Assembly (NCBI RefSeq): GCF_900078395.1 | Contig: NZ_FKLA01000008.1 | Location: 186,001 to 250,000, forward strand | Source of the DNA: Anaerotruncus rubiinfantis | GTDB taxonomy: Bacteria; Bacillota; Clostridia; Oscillospirales; Ruminococcaceae | Direction: 5' to 3' | Length of the DNA: 64,000 nucleotides | In this document: one piece after another, positions 34,682 to 43,973 of the stretch | How the letters are laid out: each line of letters opens with the position of its first letter | Position numbering within the stretch: the first letter of the stretch is position 1 | The notes under the pieces: generated by a model | Seen by the model: only the letters and a program-made list of their open reading frames with translations | Told to the model about the DNA's origin: nothing | The model's database searches: none | Translations under genes and position numbers: made by a program

Positions 34682-36637
34682 TTACCGCCCGCCGCGGTTG
34701 ACCTTCGCGTAGCGGCTGTTCTTTCCGGTTTTCGCCTTTCCGACCGAGCGGTCGTTGCGTTCGCGGCTACGCCCGCGGACACGTCCGTCCTGCCGCTGCT
34801 TGAGGGCTTTTTCCGTTTCGCGGCGGCGCTCGGCGTTTTTCTGCCGTTCAAGCGTTTCGCGGTCCGGCGCGATGAGGCAGTTCGGCCCGGTCCCGATGAG
34901 ATCCTCACGGCCGGCCTTTTTGAGCGCCGTCATCACCGCGCGGCGGTTTTCCGGCTTGAAGTATTGGAGCAGCGAACGCTGCAGCCATTTGTCCTCCTGC
35001 GAGGAAGGGGCATAGACCGGCCGCAGGGTGTACGGGTCAAGGCCGGTATAGAACATGCAGGTCGAAACGGTGCCGGGCGTGGGATAGAAGTCCTGCACCT
35101 GCTCCGGGCGGATGCGGTTGCGTTTGAGGAACAGCGCGAGGTTGACCGCGTCCTTCAAAGTTGAACCGGGGTGGGAGGAAATCAGGTAGGGGACAAGGTA
35201 CTGCTCCTTTCCAACCTGTTTGGTGAGCTTATAAAAACGCTCGGCAAACCGTTCGTACACCTCAATGTGGGGCTTTCCCATACAGTCGAGCACATTCGGG
35301 CTGCAATGCTCCGGCGCGACCTTGAGCTGGCCGCTCACATGGTGCGCGAGCAGCTCACGCATAAAGCGGTCGTCGCGTTCGAGCATCATGTAGTCGTAGC
35401 GAAGCCCGGATCGGACAAATACATGCTTGACGCCGGGCAGTTCCCGCAAATCGCGCAGGATGTCGAGATATTCGCTGTGGTCGACCTCCAGCGCCGGGCA
35501 TGGCGTGGGCGCCAGACATTTGCGTTCGGCACACAGGCCTTTGGAGAGCTGCTTTTTGCAGGAGGGGTGCCGAAAGTTGGCCGACGGGCCGCCCACGTCG
35601 CTGATAATCCCCTTGAAACGGGGGTTGCGGGTGAAACTTTCGGCCTCGGCAAGGATGGATTGTTTGCTGCGGCAGGTCACGGAACGCCCTTGATGGAACG
35701 CAATTGAGCAGAAGTTGCAGTTGCCGAAGCAGCCGCGGTTGTGCATGATCGAGAATTCCACCTCTTTGATCGCGTCGACGCCGCCCTGCGCTTCATAGGA
35801 GGGATGGTACATCCGCTCGAACGGGAGCGCAAACACCGCGTCGAGTTCTTCTGTCGAGAGCGGCGGCATCGGCTCGGTCTGTATCAGAAAGAGGTTGTCG
35901 CCCTGTTTCTGGATGATCTTGCGCCCGCGCACCGCGTCCTGTTCCTCGATCTCGGTATGGGTGGCTTTCGCATAGGAAAGCTTGTTTTCCTTCACCTTTT
36001 GGAAGGAGGCGACCGAAACCGCGTCGGTGGGCAGGCCGAGCTGGTCGGTGAGGTAGCAAATCCCGCGGCAGCGGATTTCCTTTGCGGGCGTGCCGGCCGC
36101 AAGTTCCCGCGCAATGATTTCGGTCTGCTTTTCGCCCATCCCGAAGATGAGCAGGTCAGCTTTGCTGTCCAACAGGATCGAAGGCAGGACCGTGTCAGCC
36201 CAGTAGTCGTAATGGGCGAACCGGCGCATCGACGCCTCCAGCCCGCCGATCACAATCTGAGAATCGGGATAGAGTTCCCGGATTTTATTGCAATAGACGG
36301 TGGTGGCCCGGTCCGGACGGCGGCCCGCCTTGCCGCCGGGGGTATAGGCGTCGTCCGAACGTTTGCGCCTGGCAGCGGTGTAGTGCGCGACCATCGAGTC
36401 GATGTTGCCGCCAGTCACCCAGAAGCCGTATTTCGGCGCACCGAAGCGGGTATAATCGCTGTCCGAAACCGGCTGGGAGATCATTGCGACCCGGTAGCCA
36501 AGGCTTTCGAGCAGGCGGGATACGATCGCAATGCCGAAGCTCGGGTGGTCGACGTAGGCGTCGCCGGTGACGCAGATGAAATCGGCTTCGTCCCAGCCGC
36601 GGGCTTTCATTTCTTTTTGGGTGAGCGGCAAAAACAT
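34682..36637 (-). CDS. YgiQ-family radical SAM protein
   Basis: 651 aa. The radical SAM cluster motif is CFGNCNFC within MHNRGCFGNCNFCSIAFHQG. The N-terminal half has the YgiQ/UPF0313 pattern (FICVTGDAYVDHPSFGIAIV; FGAPKYGFWVTGGNIDSM; QIVIGGLEASMRRFAHYDYW), and the C-terminus is a basic, disordered tail (RDGRVRGRSRERNDRS style). Substrate and product are unknown for the family. It probably forms a unit with the 34-aa ORF upstream and XRE regulator 3 downstream. Confidence 0.93.
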   Translation of the reverse strand: MFLPLTQKEMKARGWDEADFICVTGDAYVDHPSFGIAIVSRLLESLGYRVAMISQPVSDSDYTRFGAPKYGFWVTGGNIDSMVAHYTAARRKRSDDAYTPGGKAGRRPDRATTVYCNKIRELYPDSQIVIGGLEASMRRFAHYDYWADTVLPSILLDSKADLLIFGMGEKQTEIIARELAAGTPAKEIRCRGICYLTDQLGLPTDAVSVASFQKVKENKLSYAKATHTEIEEQDAVRGRKIIQKQGDNLFLIQTEPMPPLSTEELDAVFALPFERMYHPSYEAQGGVDAIKEVEFSIMHNRGCFGNCNFCSIAFHQGRSVTCRSKQSILAEAESFTRNPRFKGIISDVGGPSANFRHPSCKKQLSKGLCAERKCLAPTPCPALEVDHSEYLDILRDLRELPGVKHVFVRSGLRYDYMMLERDDRFMRELLAHHVSGQLKVAPEHCSPNVLDCMGKPHIEVYERFAERFYKLTKQVGKEQYLVPYLISSHPGSTLKDAVNLALFLKRNRIRPEQVQDFYPTPGTVSTCMFYTGLDPYTLRPVYAPSSQEDKWLQRSLLQYFKPENRRAVMTALKKAGREDLIGTGPNCLIAPDRETLERQKNAERRRETEKALKQRQDGRVRGRSRERNDRSVGKAKTGKNSRYAKVNRGGR

Positions 36638-36653
36638 GGTATGTTCCTTTCTT

Positions 36654-36758
36654 TCAGTGCAGAATGAAGAGTTCCGCGGACGGCACGTGGAAGATTTGCA
36701 TCAGACGAAATATGACATCCACGCCCATTTGCTGCAAATACTTTGTATTTTCGATCAT
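36654..36758 (-). CDS. 34-aa ORF upstream of the YgiQ gene
   Basis: MIENTKYLQQMGVDVIFRLM, then QIFHVPSAELFILH. A strong ribosome-binding site GAGGTGA lies 5-6 bp before the ATG, and an extended -10 (TGGTAAGAT) lies about 15 bp further upstream. LMQIFHVPSAELF resembles the last helices of the three XRE regulators (LCQILECTPNDLF), so this may be a truncated HTH gene or a short regulatory protein. It ends 16 bp before the YgiQ start. Confidence 0.4.
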   Translation of the reverse strand: MIENTKYLQQMGVDVIFRLMQIFHVPSAELFILH

Positions 36759-36870
36759 TCAAATCACCTCAATCGTTATCTTACCATAAAACATATAGCG
36801 AATTCCCAATTTTAGCCATATGTGGTGAAAATATTGAGGCGACGCTTTAATTTGCGCCCTTCGCGCGCCC

Positions 36871-37116
36871 GGAGTTCCTTTCTTGCTTGTCCAAGAAAGG
36901 AACCAAAGAAGGACACGCGGGGACACCCCGCGGCCCCATGCGCGCGATTTCGTTGCCTGCGGCAAAGATCGCGCGCAATCTGCTCAGACGAGACGAAGTG
37001 CGCCGCGCGCGCTTCGCAATGACGCGCGGGACGGGTTTTCGCAACCGTTGCGAAAACCGGCTGCGCCGAATAAGGACAAACGGATTTTGAATGCGCGGCC
37101 CTGCGGGCCGCGCATT
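36871..37116 (+). repeat. Structured dispersed repeat, copy A
   Basis: Five hairpins in order: H1 perfect 12 bp (36874-36885/36892-36903, loop CTTGTC); linker CAAAGAAGGACA; H2 CGCGGGG/CCCCGCG (36916-36932); H3 GCGCGCGAT/ATCGCGCGC with inner TTGCC/GGCAA (36940-36976); H4 GGTTTTCGCAA/TTGCGAAAACC (37034-37058); H5 perfect 12 bp (37090-37116). Copy B at 48191-48435 keeps the order and positions with compensating base changes in H1, H3 and H4 and a wholly different H5. Open frames through it are artefacts of the GC-rich repeat. Confidence 0.75.
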
Positions 37117-37156
37117 ACGCTGTGTCCACATGGGCTTTCAACCGGTCCACGGCCGA

Positions 37157-37325
37157 GGAGCGTAAAACGCCGCCATCCGCCAGATTTCCCCTGGCCCGCG
37201 ACCGGGGAGCGCGAAACGCTGCCGTCCGACAGATTTTCCCTGCCCCATGACCGGGGAGCGTAAAACGCCGCCATCCGCCAGATTTCCCCTGGCCCATGAC
37301 CGGGGAGCGCGAAACGTCGCCATCA
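37157..37325. repeat. 49-bp tandem repeat, 3.4 copies
   Basis: Units start at 37157, 37206, 37255 and 37304 (the last partial). The shared core is GGAGCG, AAACG, CCAGATTT and CCCTG; units 1 and 3 are nearly identical, and units 2 and 4 share GCGAAACG variants, so a 98-bp pair may have duplicated. The period is not a multiple of three, and no gene crosses it. Confidence 0.8.
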
Positions 37326-37388
37326 GTCCTGAGCTGATCGTTTCATTGGGATCGCTTGCGGCGCAGGTCTCGAAGCCTAAGAGCACGG

Positions 37389-37477
37389 CCGCCGCTTTGT
37401 TTTGCGGCGGTGGGGTTCCAAGGGGTTCCCCCTTGGCGTGTTCTTTGGTGACTTTCTTGCACGAGCAAGAAAGTCAC
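37389..37477 (-). repeat. Structured dispersed repeat, partial copy C
   Basis: On the minus strand: H1 with arms 37466-37477/37448-37459 (GTGACTTTCTTG), linker ACCAAAGAA, CACG, H2 CCAAGGGG/CCCCTTGG (37418-37436), then CCGCCGC/GCGGCGG (37389-37410). H1 and H2 occupy the same relative positions as in copies A and B with different but still paired bases. It begins 10 bp after the ftsK stop codon. Confidence 0.65.
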
Positions 37478-37486
37478 CCTGCGGAG

Positions 37487-40180
37487 CTACTCCTGCTGAG
37501 AGAGCTTCATCTCGGCCCAGCGTTCGGGCGAGATGAGCACCTGACGGGGTTTGCTGCCTTCAAACGGGCCGACGATACCGCGCGCTTCCATCTCGTCCAC
37601 GATGCGCGCAGCCCGTGCATAGCCGAGCTTCAAGCGGCGCTGAAGCAGGGAAGTGGAAGCCATGCCAGCCTCCACGACGCATTCGATCGCGGGCATGAGC
37701 ATTTCGTCCTCGTCGCTGTCCCCACCGTTTGAACTGGAATCGGATGAGGAGCCTTTGCCGCCTTTGCCCGCTACGACATGGTTGTCGATCTCCTGCACGA
37801 TACTGTCATCGTAGTCGGCGGTGGCGTCGTTTTTGATAAATGCGATGACGTTTTCAATCTCCTCGTCGGTGACAAAGCAGCCCTGCACGCGCACCGGTTT
37901 GGGCGCGCCCACCGGGTTAAAGAGCATGTCGCCGCGTCCGAGCAGCTTCTCCGCGCCGCCCATATCAAGGATGGTGCGGCTGTCAACCTGCGACGAAACC
38001 GCGAAGGCGATACGTGAAGGAATATTCGCTTTGATGACGCCGGTGATGACATCGACCGAAGGCCGCTGGGTCGCGATGATCAGGTGCATGCCCGCGGCGC
38101 GGGCCATCTGCGCGAGGCGGCAGATGTAATCCTCAATCTCATTGGGCGCGGCCATCATGAGGTCGGCCAGCTCGTCGATGATGATGACCACCTGCGGGAG
38201 TTTCTGCATGCCTTCGGTCTTTTCGGCCAGGTGGTTATAGGAGCTGAGATCGCGCACAGAGTTGTCCGCGAAGAGTTTGTATCGCTTGAGCATTTCAGTG
38301 ACCGCCCAGGAGAGCGCGCCCGCCGCTTTTTTTGGATCGGTGACGACCGGCACAAGCAGCTGTGGAATACCGTTGTAGACGCCAAGCTCAACCACCTTTG
38401 GGTCGATCATGAGGAACCGCACCTCGTCGGGCGTGGATTTATAGAGCAGGGAAATGATGATCGAGTTGATGCAGACCGATTTGCCCGAGCCGGTCGAACC
38501 CGCGATCAGCAGATGCGGCATCTTACCGATGTCCGCCACAGTGGTGTTGCCCGCAATGTCCCGGCCAAGCGCCACGGTGAGCTTGCTTTTCGCGTCCATG
38601 AATTCGGAAGAATCGATGATTTCACGAATCGAAACCGCGCTGATGACCTTGTTCGGCACCTCGATGCCAACCGCGGCCTTGTTGGGGATCGGCGCTTCAA
38701 TACGCACGCCCGCCGCCGCAAGATTCAGGGCAATGTCGTCCGCAAGGCCTGTGATCCGGCTGATTTTTACACCGGCGGACGGCTGAAGCTCATAACGGGT
38801 GACGGCCGGGCCGCGGGAGATATCCACAATGCGGGTCTGCACGCCGAAGGAAGCGAGCGTATCGACCAGCCGCTGGGCGTTCTGCTTCATTTCGTCGGTC
38901 ACATTCGAACCGGCCTTCTGGCGCGGTTCGCGCAAAAGTCCGAGCGATGGTTTTATGTAGATTGGCTGGACAGGGATCGAAGCTTCCTGTGCCAGCTCAA
39001 GCTGGATGCCCTCATCCGGTTTGCCTTTATCGGCAGGCGGCTCGGAAGGGGCGGCCTGACCGGGCTCGGGATGTTCAAGCGGAACCGGGTCGTCGTCGAG
39101 CAACGGCGGCAGGTTCAGGCTGCTTGAGAAGGTCTCCTCCGACGCTTTTTCCAAAACGGATTCCGGCACGGAAACCACTTCGGGCTGTATGGGCTCGTCC
39201 GCCTTGAAGGCGAATTTGCCAGTTTCGGTTGCTGCCTTATGTACCAGCTCATCAATCGAAGGTTCGGGAGACGGCACGAACTGCATCGGCTCGTCCGAAA
39301 CCGAAAGGGAGAAGCCGCCGACCGCGTCCGGCTCAAAGTTGTCGTCGAGCGGAATGTCAATGTCAAATTTGGGCGCATGCTGTGCGGGAGCGTCCGCCAA
39401 AGCAACCTGCGGAGCCGCAGCGGCAGGGATGCCTTCGGCCGCCGCAGGCTGCGCAGGCTCATCGGAAGCCGGCTGATTTTTACCGCGCCGGGGAGGCTCG
39501 TCGAGCGGGATGTCGATTGTGCGTTTTTTCTGCGCGGGTGCGGCTGCGCGCTGCGCACGGCGCTCCTCCTGACGCTGCATCTGTTCGGCATAGGACTCGC
39601 CGATCTTCTGAACCGGCTTATGCGCGGCGCGCGCAAGCCCGATAAGCGTGCCGCCGGTCATCAGCATGATAAGCACAAAGAGTGCGAGGACGATGATGAT
39701 GCCCGCACCGAGCTTGTCAAAAAATGTAAGGAGCGGAAGCCCGACCACCGCGCCGACAAAACCGCCGCTTTCGCCCTTGATGCCCATGAGGATCGATTCG
39801 ATGAGCATGTCCATCACATGCGCGTCCTCGGTGACCGGCGCGCCCATCTTGAAGATCTGCCACGCGCCGCAGAAAAAGACAACAAGCAGGCCTCCTTCCC
39901 AGGCGCGGGCGGCGACCGGCTTGTCCTGCGTATCAAGGACGGCTATGTAGATGAGCAGTGCTGCCACCGCAATGGCGCCGCATCCAAAGATGCCAAACAG
40001 GGTGTTATGCAGCCATTGCCAGACACTGGCCCCTTCGATCAAAGTGAGCGCCCCCACCAGGATACCGACGGCGAAGAGCACCAGCGCGCGCATCTGTTTG
40101 CGGGCGCGCTGCTGGGCCGCGTTGCGTTTGCGGGTCGCGGCGCTTTTCGAGCGGGAGCGCGTGGATGATTTTGTAGCCAT
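37487..40180 (-). CDS. ftsK: DNA translocase FtsK/SpoIIIE
   Basis: 897 aa. Several N-terminal membrane spans ([20 protein letters not shown] and others to about residue 195), an acidic/proline-rich linker, the RecA-like motor with Walker [12 protein letters not shown] and Walker [13 protein letters not shown], and the C-terminal winged-helix gamma domain ([20 protein letters not shown]) that reads polarity signals. It pumps chromosome arms through the division or sporulation septum. The neighbours uppP, ylzJ and tepA match the tepA-ylzJ-spoIIIE order in Bacillus, which argues for the SpoIIIE role. Confidence 0.95.
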   Translation of the reverse strand: MATKSSTRSRSKSAATRKRNAAQQRARKQMRALVLFAVGILVGALTLIEGASVWQWLHNTLFGIFGCGAIAVAALLIYIAVLDTQDKPVAARAWEGGLLVVFFCGAWQIFKMGAPVTEDAHVMDMLIESILMGIKGESGGFVGAVVGLPLLTFFDKLGAGIIIVLALFVLIMLMTGGTLIGLARAAHKPVQKIGESYAEQMQRQEERRAQRAAAPAQKKRTIDIPLDEPPRRGKNQPASDEPAQPAAAEGIPAAAAPQVALADAPAQHAPKFDIDIPLDDNFEPDAVGGFSLSVSDEPMQFVPSPEPSIDELVHKAATETGKFAFKADEPIQPEVVSVPESVLEKASEETFSSSLNLPPLLDDDPVPLEHPEPGQAAPSEPPADKGKPDEGIQLELAQEASIPVQPIYIKPSLGLLREPRQKAGSNVTDEMKQNAQRLVDTLASFGVQTRIVDISRGPAVTRYELQPSAGVKISRITGLADDIALNLAAAGVRIEAPIPNKAAVGIEVPNKVISAVSIREIIDSSEFMDAKSKLTVALGRDIAGNTTVADIGKMPHLLIAGSTGSGKSVCINSIIISLLYKSTPDEVRFLMIDPKVVELGVYNGIPQLLVPVVTDPKKAAGALSWAVTEMLKRYKLFADNSVRDLSSYNHLAEKTEGMQKLPQVVIIIDELADLMMAAPNEIEDYICRLAQMARAAGMHLIIATQRPSVDVITGVIKANIPSRIAFAVSSQVDSRTILDMGGAEKLLGRGDMLFNPVGAPKPVRVQGCFVTDEEIENVIAFIKNDATADYDDSIVQEIDNHVVAGKGGKGSSSDSSSNGGDSDEDEMLMPAIECVVEAGMASTSLLQRRLKLGYARAARIVDEMEARGIVGPFEGSKPRQVLISPERWAEMKLSQQE

Positions 40181-40228
40181 GAACAGTCCTCCGATGCAAA
40201 AGAGAGTTTCAAAAAAGCAAAAAAGGCA

Positions 40229-41104
40229 TTATGCCCCTAGGAAGAAGCCCCGGACGGCATAGCCGGTGAAATGGTCAATGGCGCCGACCGTCAGGACAAC
40301 CATGCCGAGCACAAGGGTGTAGTATCCAAAATATTTGAGTTTATTGCCCCTGACGACCCACTGCACCAGCTTGATCGACAGGATGCCGAAGATGACCGAG
40401 CTTAAAAGCCCCATAATAATGACCGGCGCGGAGAGGGAAGACCCCTCCCGGACCGCGTCGCCCACCTCGAGGACGATCGCGCCGAGCACCGCCGGGATAC
40501 CCAGGATGAACGAATAGGCCACCGCATAGGAACGCTCCAGTCCGCAGAGCAGTCCGGCCGAGATGGTCGAGCCGGAGCGGGAGATTCCCGGCATGGTGGC
40601 AATCACCTGCGCGGCGCCAATGAAGAGCGCGTCCTTGGGGCCCATCGTAAGCGCGTCTTTGCGGCCGGGGCGCTCCTTTGCCGCGAAGAGCAGCATTGCT
40701 CCGGTGAGCAGGAAACAGAAACCTTCCACCGTGATGTCGGTGTCGGTCGAGAATCCGGAAATGAAATCTTTAAAGAGCAGCATCAGCCCAAGCGGCACCA
40801 GCGACAGGAATAAGAACAGCAGCATCCGCCGGGCTGAGGACATGTTTTTTGCGGAGAACTTTCCGGTGAGAAGATCGCGTACAAGGGTAACAAGCGCGAT
40901 CAGCAGCTTCCAGAGCGTCCCCCAGAAGCAGATGATCACCGCGATGAGGGTGCCCGCGTGCAGTAAAATCGAGAACAGAAAGCCGCTCTCGCTGTTGTTG
41001 CCGGTGAAATACTGGAACAGGGAAAGGTGTCCCGAGCTGGACACCGGAAGAAATTCGGTCAGCCCCTGCAGAAGCCCCTGCAGGAACGCTTCCAAAATTG
41101 TCAT
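40229..41104 (-). CDS. uppP: Undecaprenyl-diphosphatase (BacA family)
   Basis: 291-aa polytopic membrane protein. The signature QGLTEFLPVSSSGHL near residues 13-27 and PGISRSGSTI provide the catalytic Glu/Ser/Arg residues. It dephosphorylates undecaprenyl diphosphate to recycle the lipid carrier for peptidoglycan, and higher dosage gives bacitracin resistance. It lies between ftsK and ylzJ on the same strand. Confidence 0.95.
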   Translation of the reverse strand: MTILEAFLQGLLQGLTEFLPVSSSGHLSLFQYFTGNNSESGFLFSILLHAGTLIAVIICFWGTLWKLLIALVTLVRDLLTGKFSAKNMSSARRMLLFLFLSLVPLGLMLLFKDFISGFSTDTDITVEGFCFLLTGAMLLFAAKERPGRKDALTMGPKDALFIGAAQVIATMPGISRSGSTISAGLLCGLERSYAVAYSFILGIPAVLGAIVLEVGDAVREGSSLSAPVIIMGLLSSVIFGILSIKLVQWVVRGNKLKYFGYYTLVLGMVVLTVGAIDHFTGYAVRGFFLGA

Positions 41105-41127
41105 AAGCCTTTTAGCTCCTTATTTTG

Positions 41128-41325
41128 TCAGTTTAGGATCTGCCCGGGGGAATAACGGGGATCAAGATAGTCGCGCGGATTGGTCGAGATGAGACGCGAG
41201 ACGGTGAATTTTCCGTTTTGTGAAACGCCCTCAATATAAGCGTTATGCACCGGGCGGTAGGAGTATTCCACCGCGTCCTGTCCGCCCAGGATCATCTCGG
41301 CCGGAACAATCGTATAGAGGAACAT
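41128..41325 (-). CDS. ylzJ: YlzJ-like protein
   Basis: 65 aa from the ATG at 41325: MFLYTIVPAEMILGGQD, later YRPVHNAYIEGVSQNGKFTV and STNPRDYLDPRYSPGQ. This is the YlzJ family, known mainly from its place between tepA and spoIIIE in Firmicutes; function unknown. Its start overlaps the last codons of tepA within the GAGGGA ribosome-binding region. Confidence 0.82.
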   Translation of the reverse strand: MFLYTIVPAEMILGGQDAVEYSYRPVHNAYIEGVSQNGKFTVSRLISTNPRDYLDPRYSPGQILN

Positions 41326-41326
41326 C

Positions 41327-42088
41327 TCAGTCCCTCCCTTCAATCATGGCATAGAGTGCTTCGATCACGTCAGAAACGCCGCCGAGCGAATCGATGAGCC
41401 CTTCGTCCACGGCGGACTGCCCGTCGAGCACGGTGCCCACGTCCATCACGAGCTCGTCCTTGTTCATCATGAGCTGGCGGAACCGTTCGCCGGTGATGTT
41501 CGAGTTGTCGGTGACGAATTTGACGATTCGTTCCTGCATCTTGTCAAAATATGAGAGGGTCTGCGGCACGCCAAGCACCAACCCGTTCATCCGCACCGGA
41601 TGCACCGTCATGGTCGCGGATGGGACGATGAAGCTCTTGCGGGCGCTCACCGCGAGCGGCACGCCAATCGAATGGCCGCCGCCGAGCACGAGCGAGACGG
41701 TCGGCTTCTTCATGCCGGAGAGCAGTTCCGCGATTGCGAGCCCCGCTTCGACGTCGCCACCGACCGTATTGAGGATGATGACGAGCCCTTCGATCTCTGG
41801 GTCCTGCTCGACCGCGAGCAGCTGCGGGATCACATGCTCGTACTTTGTGGTTTTGTTTTGCGCGGGCAGGATATAATGCCCCTCGATCTGCCCGATGATG
41901 GTCAGGCAGTGTATGACGTGCTTGCCCTTTTTGCTGGTCACGCCGCCTGTCTCAATGATCTGCTGGGTCTGCTCGGACAGGTTTGGGTTATTTTCCTGAC
42001 CCTCCTGGGTCCCCGGGGCCTCCTGGCCTTCGCCTTCGGGCGCATTGTCGTTGTCCTGCATAAATTTTTGCTGTTCGCTGGCTTTCAA
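41327..42088 (-). CDS. tepA: ClpP-fold translocation-enhancing protease TepA
   Basis: About 253 aa. A ClpP/crotonase-type serine protease fold with [20 protein letters not shown], the serine loop [11 protein letters not shown] and TMTVHPVRM as the histidine strand. An acidic N-terminal segment precedes it. AAGGAGG lies 8 bp before a TTG at 42088, which I take as the start; an in-frame TTG 18 bp upstream overlaps that site, and an ATG at 42061 is an alternative. In Bacillus TepA is linked to processing of secreted proteins and small spore proteins. It is the first gene of tepA-ylzJ-uppP-ftsK. Confidence 0.88.
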   Translation of the reverse strand: MKASEQQKFMQDNDNAPEGEGQEAPGTQEGQENNPNLSEQTQQIIETGGVTSKKGKHVIHCLTIIGQIEGHYILPAQNKTTKYEHVIPQLLAVEQDPEIEGLVIILNTVGGDVEAGLAIAELLSGMKKPTVSLVLGGGHSIGVPLAVSARKSFIVPSATMTVHPVRMNGLVLGVPQTLSYFDKMQERIVKFVTDNSNITGERFRQLMMNKDELVMDVGTVLDGQSAVDEGLIDSLGGVSDVIEALYAMIEGRD

Positions 42089-42190
42089 ATCGATAACCTC
42101 CTTCAAATTGGTAACGAGGTTATCTTTGCCGGTTCTTCACCGGTCTATGCCTGCCAAAACAGCGGACCGTGCAACAAAACATACAATATC

Positions 42191-42218
42191 ATTATAACAT
42201 TCATGGATAGATTGTCAA
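42191..42218 (-). promoter_or_regulatory. Promoter of the tepA-ylzJ-uppP-ftsK unit
   Basis: Minus strand TTGACA, 16-bp spacer, TATAAT. Confidence 0.75.
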
Positions 42219-42231
42219 ACGAACAAGCGCG

Positions 42232-42257
42232 AAAAAAGGGACCGCATACGCGGTCCC
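42232..42257 (-). terminator. Terminator of the flavoprotein gene
   Basis: GGGACCGC/GCGGTCCC (42238-42257, loop ATAC in plus-strand terms) with TTTTTT on the minus strand, just upstream of the tepA promoter. Confidence 0.88.
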
Positions 42258-42266
42258 ACGGGCGGC

Positions 42267-43322
42267 TCAGCCGTCCATGACCTCGATCGAATTGAGGCCG
42301 CTTTTCATCACGAGCCTGCGCAGCGGCGGGGAATACATAAACGGGCATTTGAGCAGTTTTAGAGAGAGCTTTGCCCGCAGACGCAGGGTGGCGGCGCGGT
42401 AACGTCCGTTGGGGTCGCCCTGCGGTGCCGCGAGCACCCGCGCGAGCATGACAGCGCTCAAAATCGCGCTGCTGATGCCTTCGAGCGAGCTTGGGCTGAT
42501 GAATCCGGCCGCCTCCCCGATGAGGAAGGCGTTGTCGCGTCCACAGCAGAACTGCCCGGGCGAAGCGGGACGCAGCACCCGGCAGGCTTCGGTTCGCTTC
42601 GGTTCGCCCAGATGAATTCCAACACTTTCCAGTTTGCGCTTCTGACGCTCAAACCGTTCGCGGCAGCCTTTGGCGGGATACGCCCCGCCGAATATAAGGC
42701 TGCCGTCCTTTGAAAGCGCCCAGGAGTAGCAGTCGGTGTTTTCGGAATCAAACACGCAGGAATAAAACGGCGTGGTGTGGGTGTCCGCAAACCACTGCTG
42801 GATCGAGACGTAGCTGCGCAGTTTTTTATGCGGGTAGAGAACCTCCCGCACCAGCGAATTGGCGCCGTCCGCGCCGACAAGGCGGGCGGCTTCGATGGTT
42901 TGCTCCCGGCCATCCCGCCAAAAACGCACCCGCCAGCCTCCGGGGATTTTTTCCACCGCGCGGCAGGCAGCATTCGTAAACAGGTCGACCTGCGGCGGGA
43001 TGAGCCCGCGCAGCCAAAGGTCAAACCGATGGCGGTCGAGATTTACATAAAAACGCTGGTAATAGCGGGTGACACCGGTATCGAGATCGATCGTGCGCAC
43101 CGAAAAGATCTGCGGGTCGACGATCAGCTCGCGCGGCAGAGTGAGGCCGAGACAGGCAAGCGCCTTCTGCGCGTCCGGCGCGAGCAGGCCGCCGCACGGC
43201 TTGCGAAAGCCGTTCTCCGGCGAATCCTTGCGGTCGATCGCCGCGACGCGCATCCGGGGCCCGAGCAGGCGCGCCAGTGTGGAGCCCGCAGGGCCGAGCC
43301 CTACGATGGCCAGATCATACAT
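42267..43322 (-). CDS. FAD-dependent oxidoreductase, geranylgeranyl-reductase-like
   Basis: 351 aa. Dinucleotide-binding GLGPAGS at the N-terminus (MYDLAIVGLGPAGSTLARLL), FRKPCGGLLAPDAQ, LVGADGANSLVR and FLIGEAAGFISPSSLEGIS, the pattern of the GGR/FixC-type flavoproteins that reduce isoprenoid or other hydrophobic substrates. The ATG at 43322 is placed 9 bp after GGAGC; an ATG two codons upstream is closer to it. The precise substrate is unknown. Confidence 0.82.
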   Translation of the reverse strand: MYDLAIVGLGPAGSTLARLLGPRMRVAAIDRKDSPENGFRKPCGGLLAPDAQKALACLGLTLPRELIVDPQIFSVRTIDLDTGVTRYYQRFYVNLDRHRFDLWLRGLIPPQVDLFTNAACRAVEKIPGGWRVRFWRDGREQTIEAARLVGADGANSLVREVLYPHKKLRSYVSIQQWFADTHTTPFYSCVFDSENTDCYSWALSKDGSLIFGGAYPAKGCRERFERQKRKLESVGIHLGEPKRTEACRVLRPASPGQFCCGRDNAFLIGEAAGFISPSSLEGISSAILSAVMLARVLAAPQGDPNGRYRAATLRLRAKLSLKLLKCPFMYSPPLRRLVMKSGLNSIEVMDG

Positions 43323-43350
43323 ATGCATCTGCTCCCGATGATGTATTTTT

Positions 43351-43842
43351 TCAATAGTTGGAAAGCCCCTTGAGGGATTCGTCATGCACGACCCACTCGT
43401 CCGCCACGTTGATGACGCGGAATTCCTCCTTGTCGTCGCGGATGATCACGGTGGAGATGCCAGCGTTGATGATGAGGCGGGTGCACATTGAGCAGGGACA
43501 GGCATTGCGGACATATTCACCGGTGTCATATTCCTTGCCGACCAGGTAAAGCGTAGCGCCGAGCATCTGCTCGCGGGAGGCGTGGATGATCGCGTTCATT
43601 TCGGCGTGTACCGAGCGGCAGAGTTCATATCGCTCGCCGCGCGGGACGTTGAGCTTGGAGCGGGTGCAGTAGCCCAAATCGGAACAGTTTTCCCGCCCGC
43701 GCGGCGCGCCGACATAGCCGGTCGAAACGATCTGGTCGTTTTTCACGATGATCGCGCCGAAGTTGCGCCGCAGGCAGGTGCCGCGCGAGGCGACCGTCTC
43801 GGCAATATCCAAATAATAGTTTATTTTATCGCGTCTTGCCAT
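43351..43842 (-). CDS. Deoxycytidylate deaminase
   Basis: 163 aa. The zinc site H79-A-E81 (SVHAEMNAI) and C117/C120 (CPCSMC) is complete, and the N-terminal GAIIVKNDQIVSTGYVGAPRG is characteristic of dCMP deaminase, which supplies dUMP for thymidylate synthesis. It is transcribed toward the flavoprotein gene, 28 bp away. AAAGGAAGTG precedes the ATG. Confidence 0.93.
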   Translation of the reverse strand: MARRDKINYYLDIAETVASRGTCLRRNFGAIIVKNDQIVSTGYVGAPRGRENCSDLGYCTRSKLNVPRGERYELCRSVHAEMNAIIHASREQMLGATLYLVGKEYDTGEYVRNACPCSMCTRLIINAGISTVIIRDDKEEFRVINVADEWVVHDESLKGLSNY

Positions 43843-43973
43843 CTATCTTCACTTCCTTTATAATGATGAAAGGTATGGAGCTGGTCATTGATTTTATTCT
43901 ACTATACCGCGGCGGCCTGTGCAAGCTCCTTTTTTATTTCCTGCAAAACCAAATCCAGTTCCTGGAGGATTTT

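Noticed and set aside
36883..37263. 126-aa ORF across the structured and tandem repeats
   Set aside because: Arises from GC-rich repeat sequence; no ribosome-binding site, and it spans hairpins and tandem units whose period breaks the frame.
37157..37325. CRISPR array
   Set aside because: The 49-bp units abut as a plain tandem repeat with no unique spacers and no cas genes.
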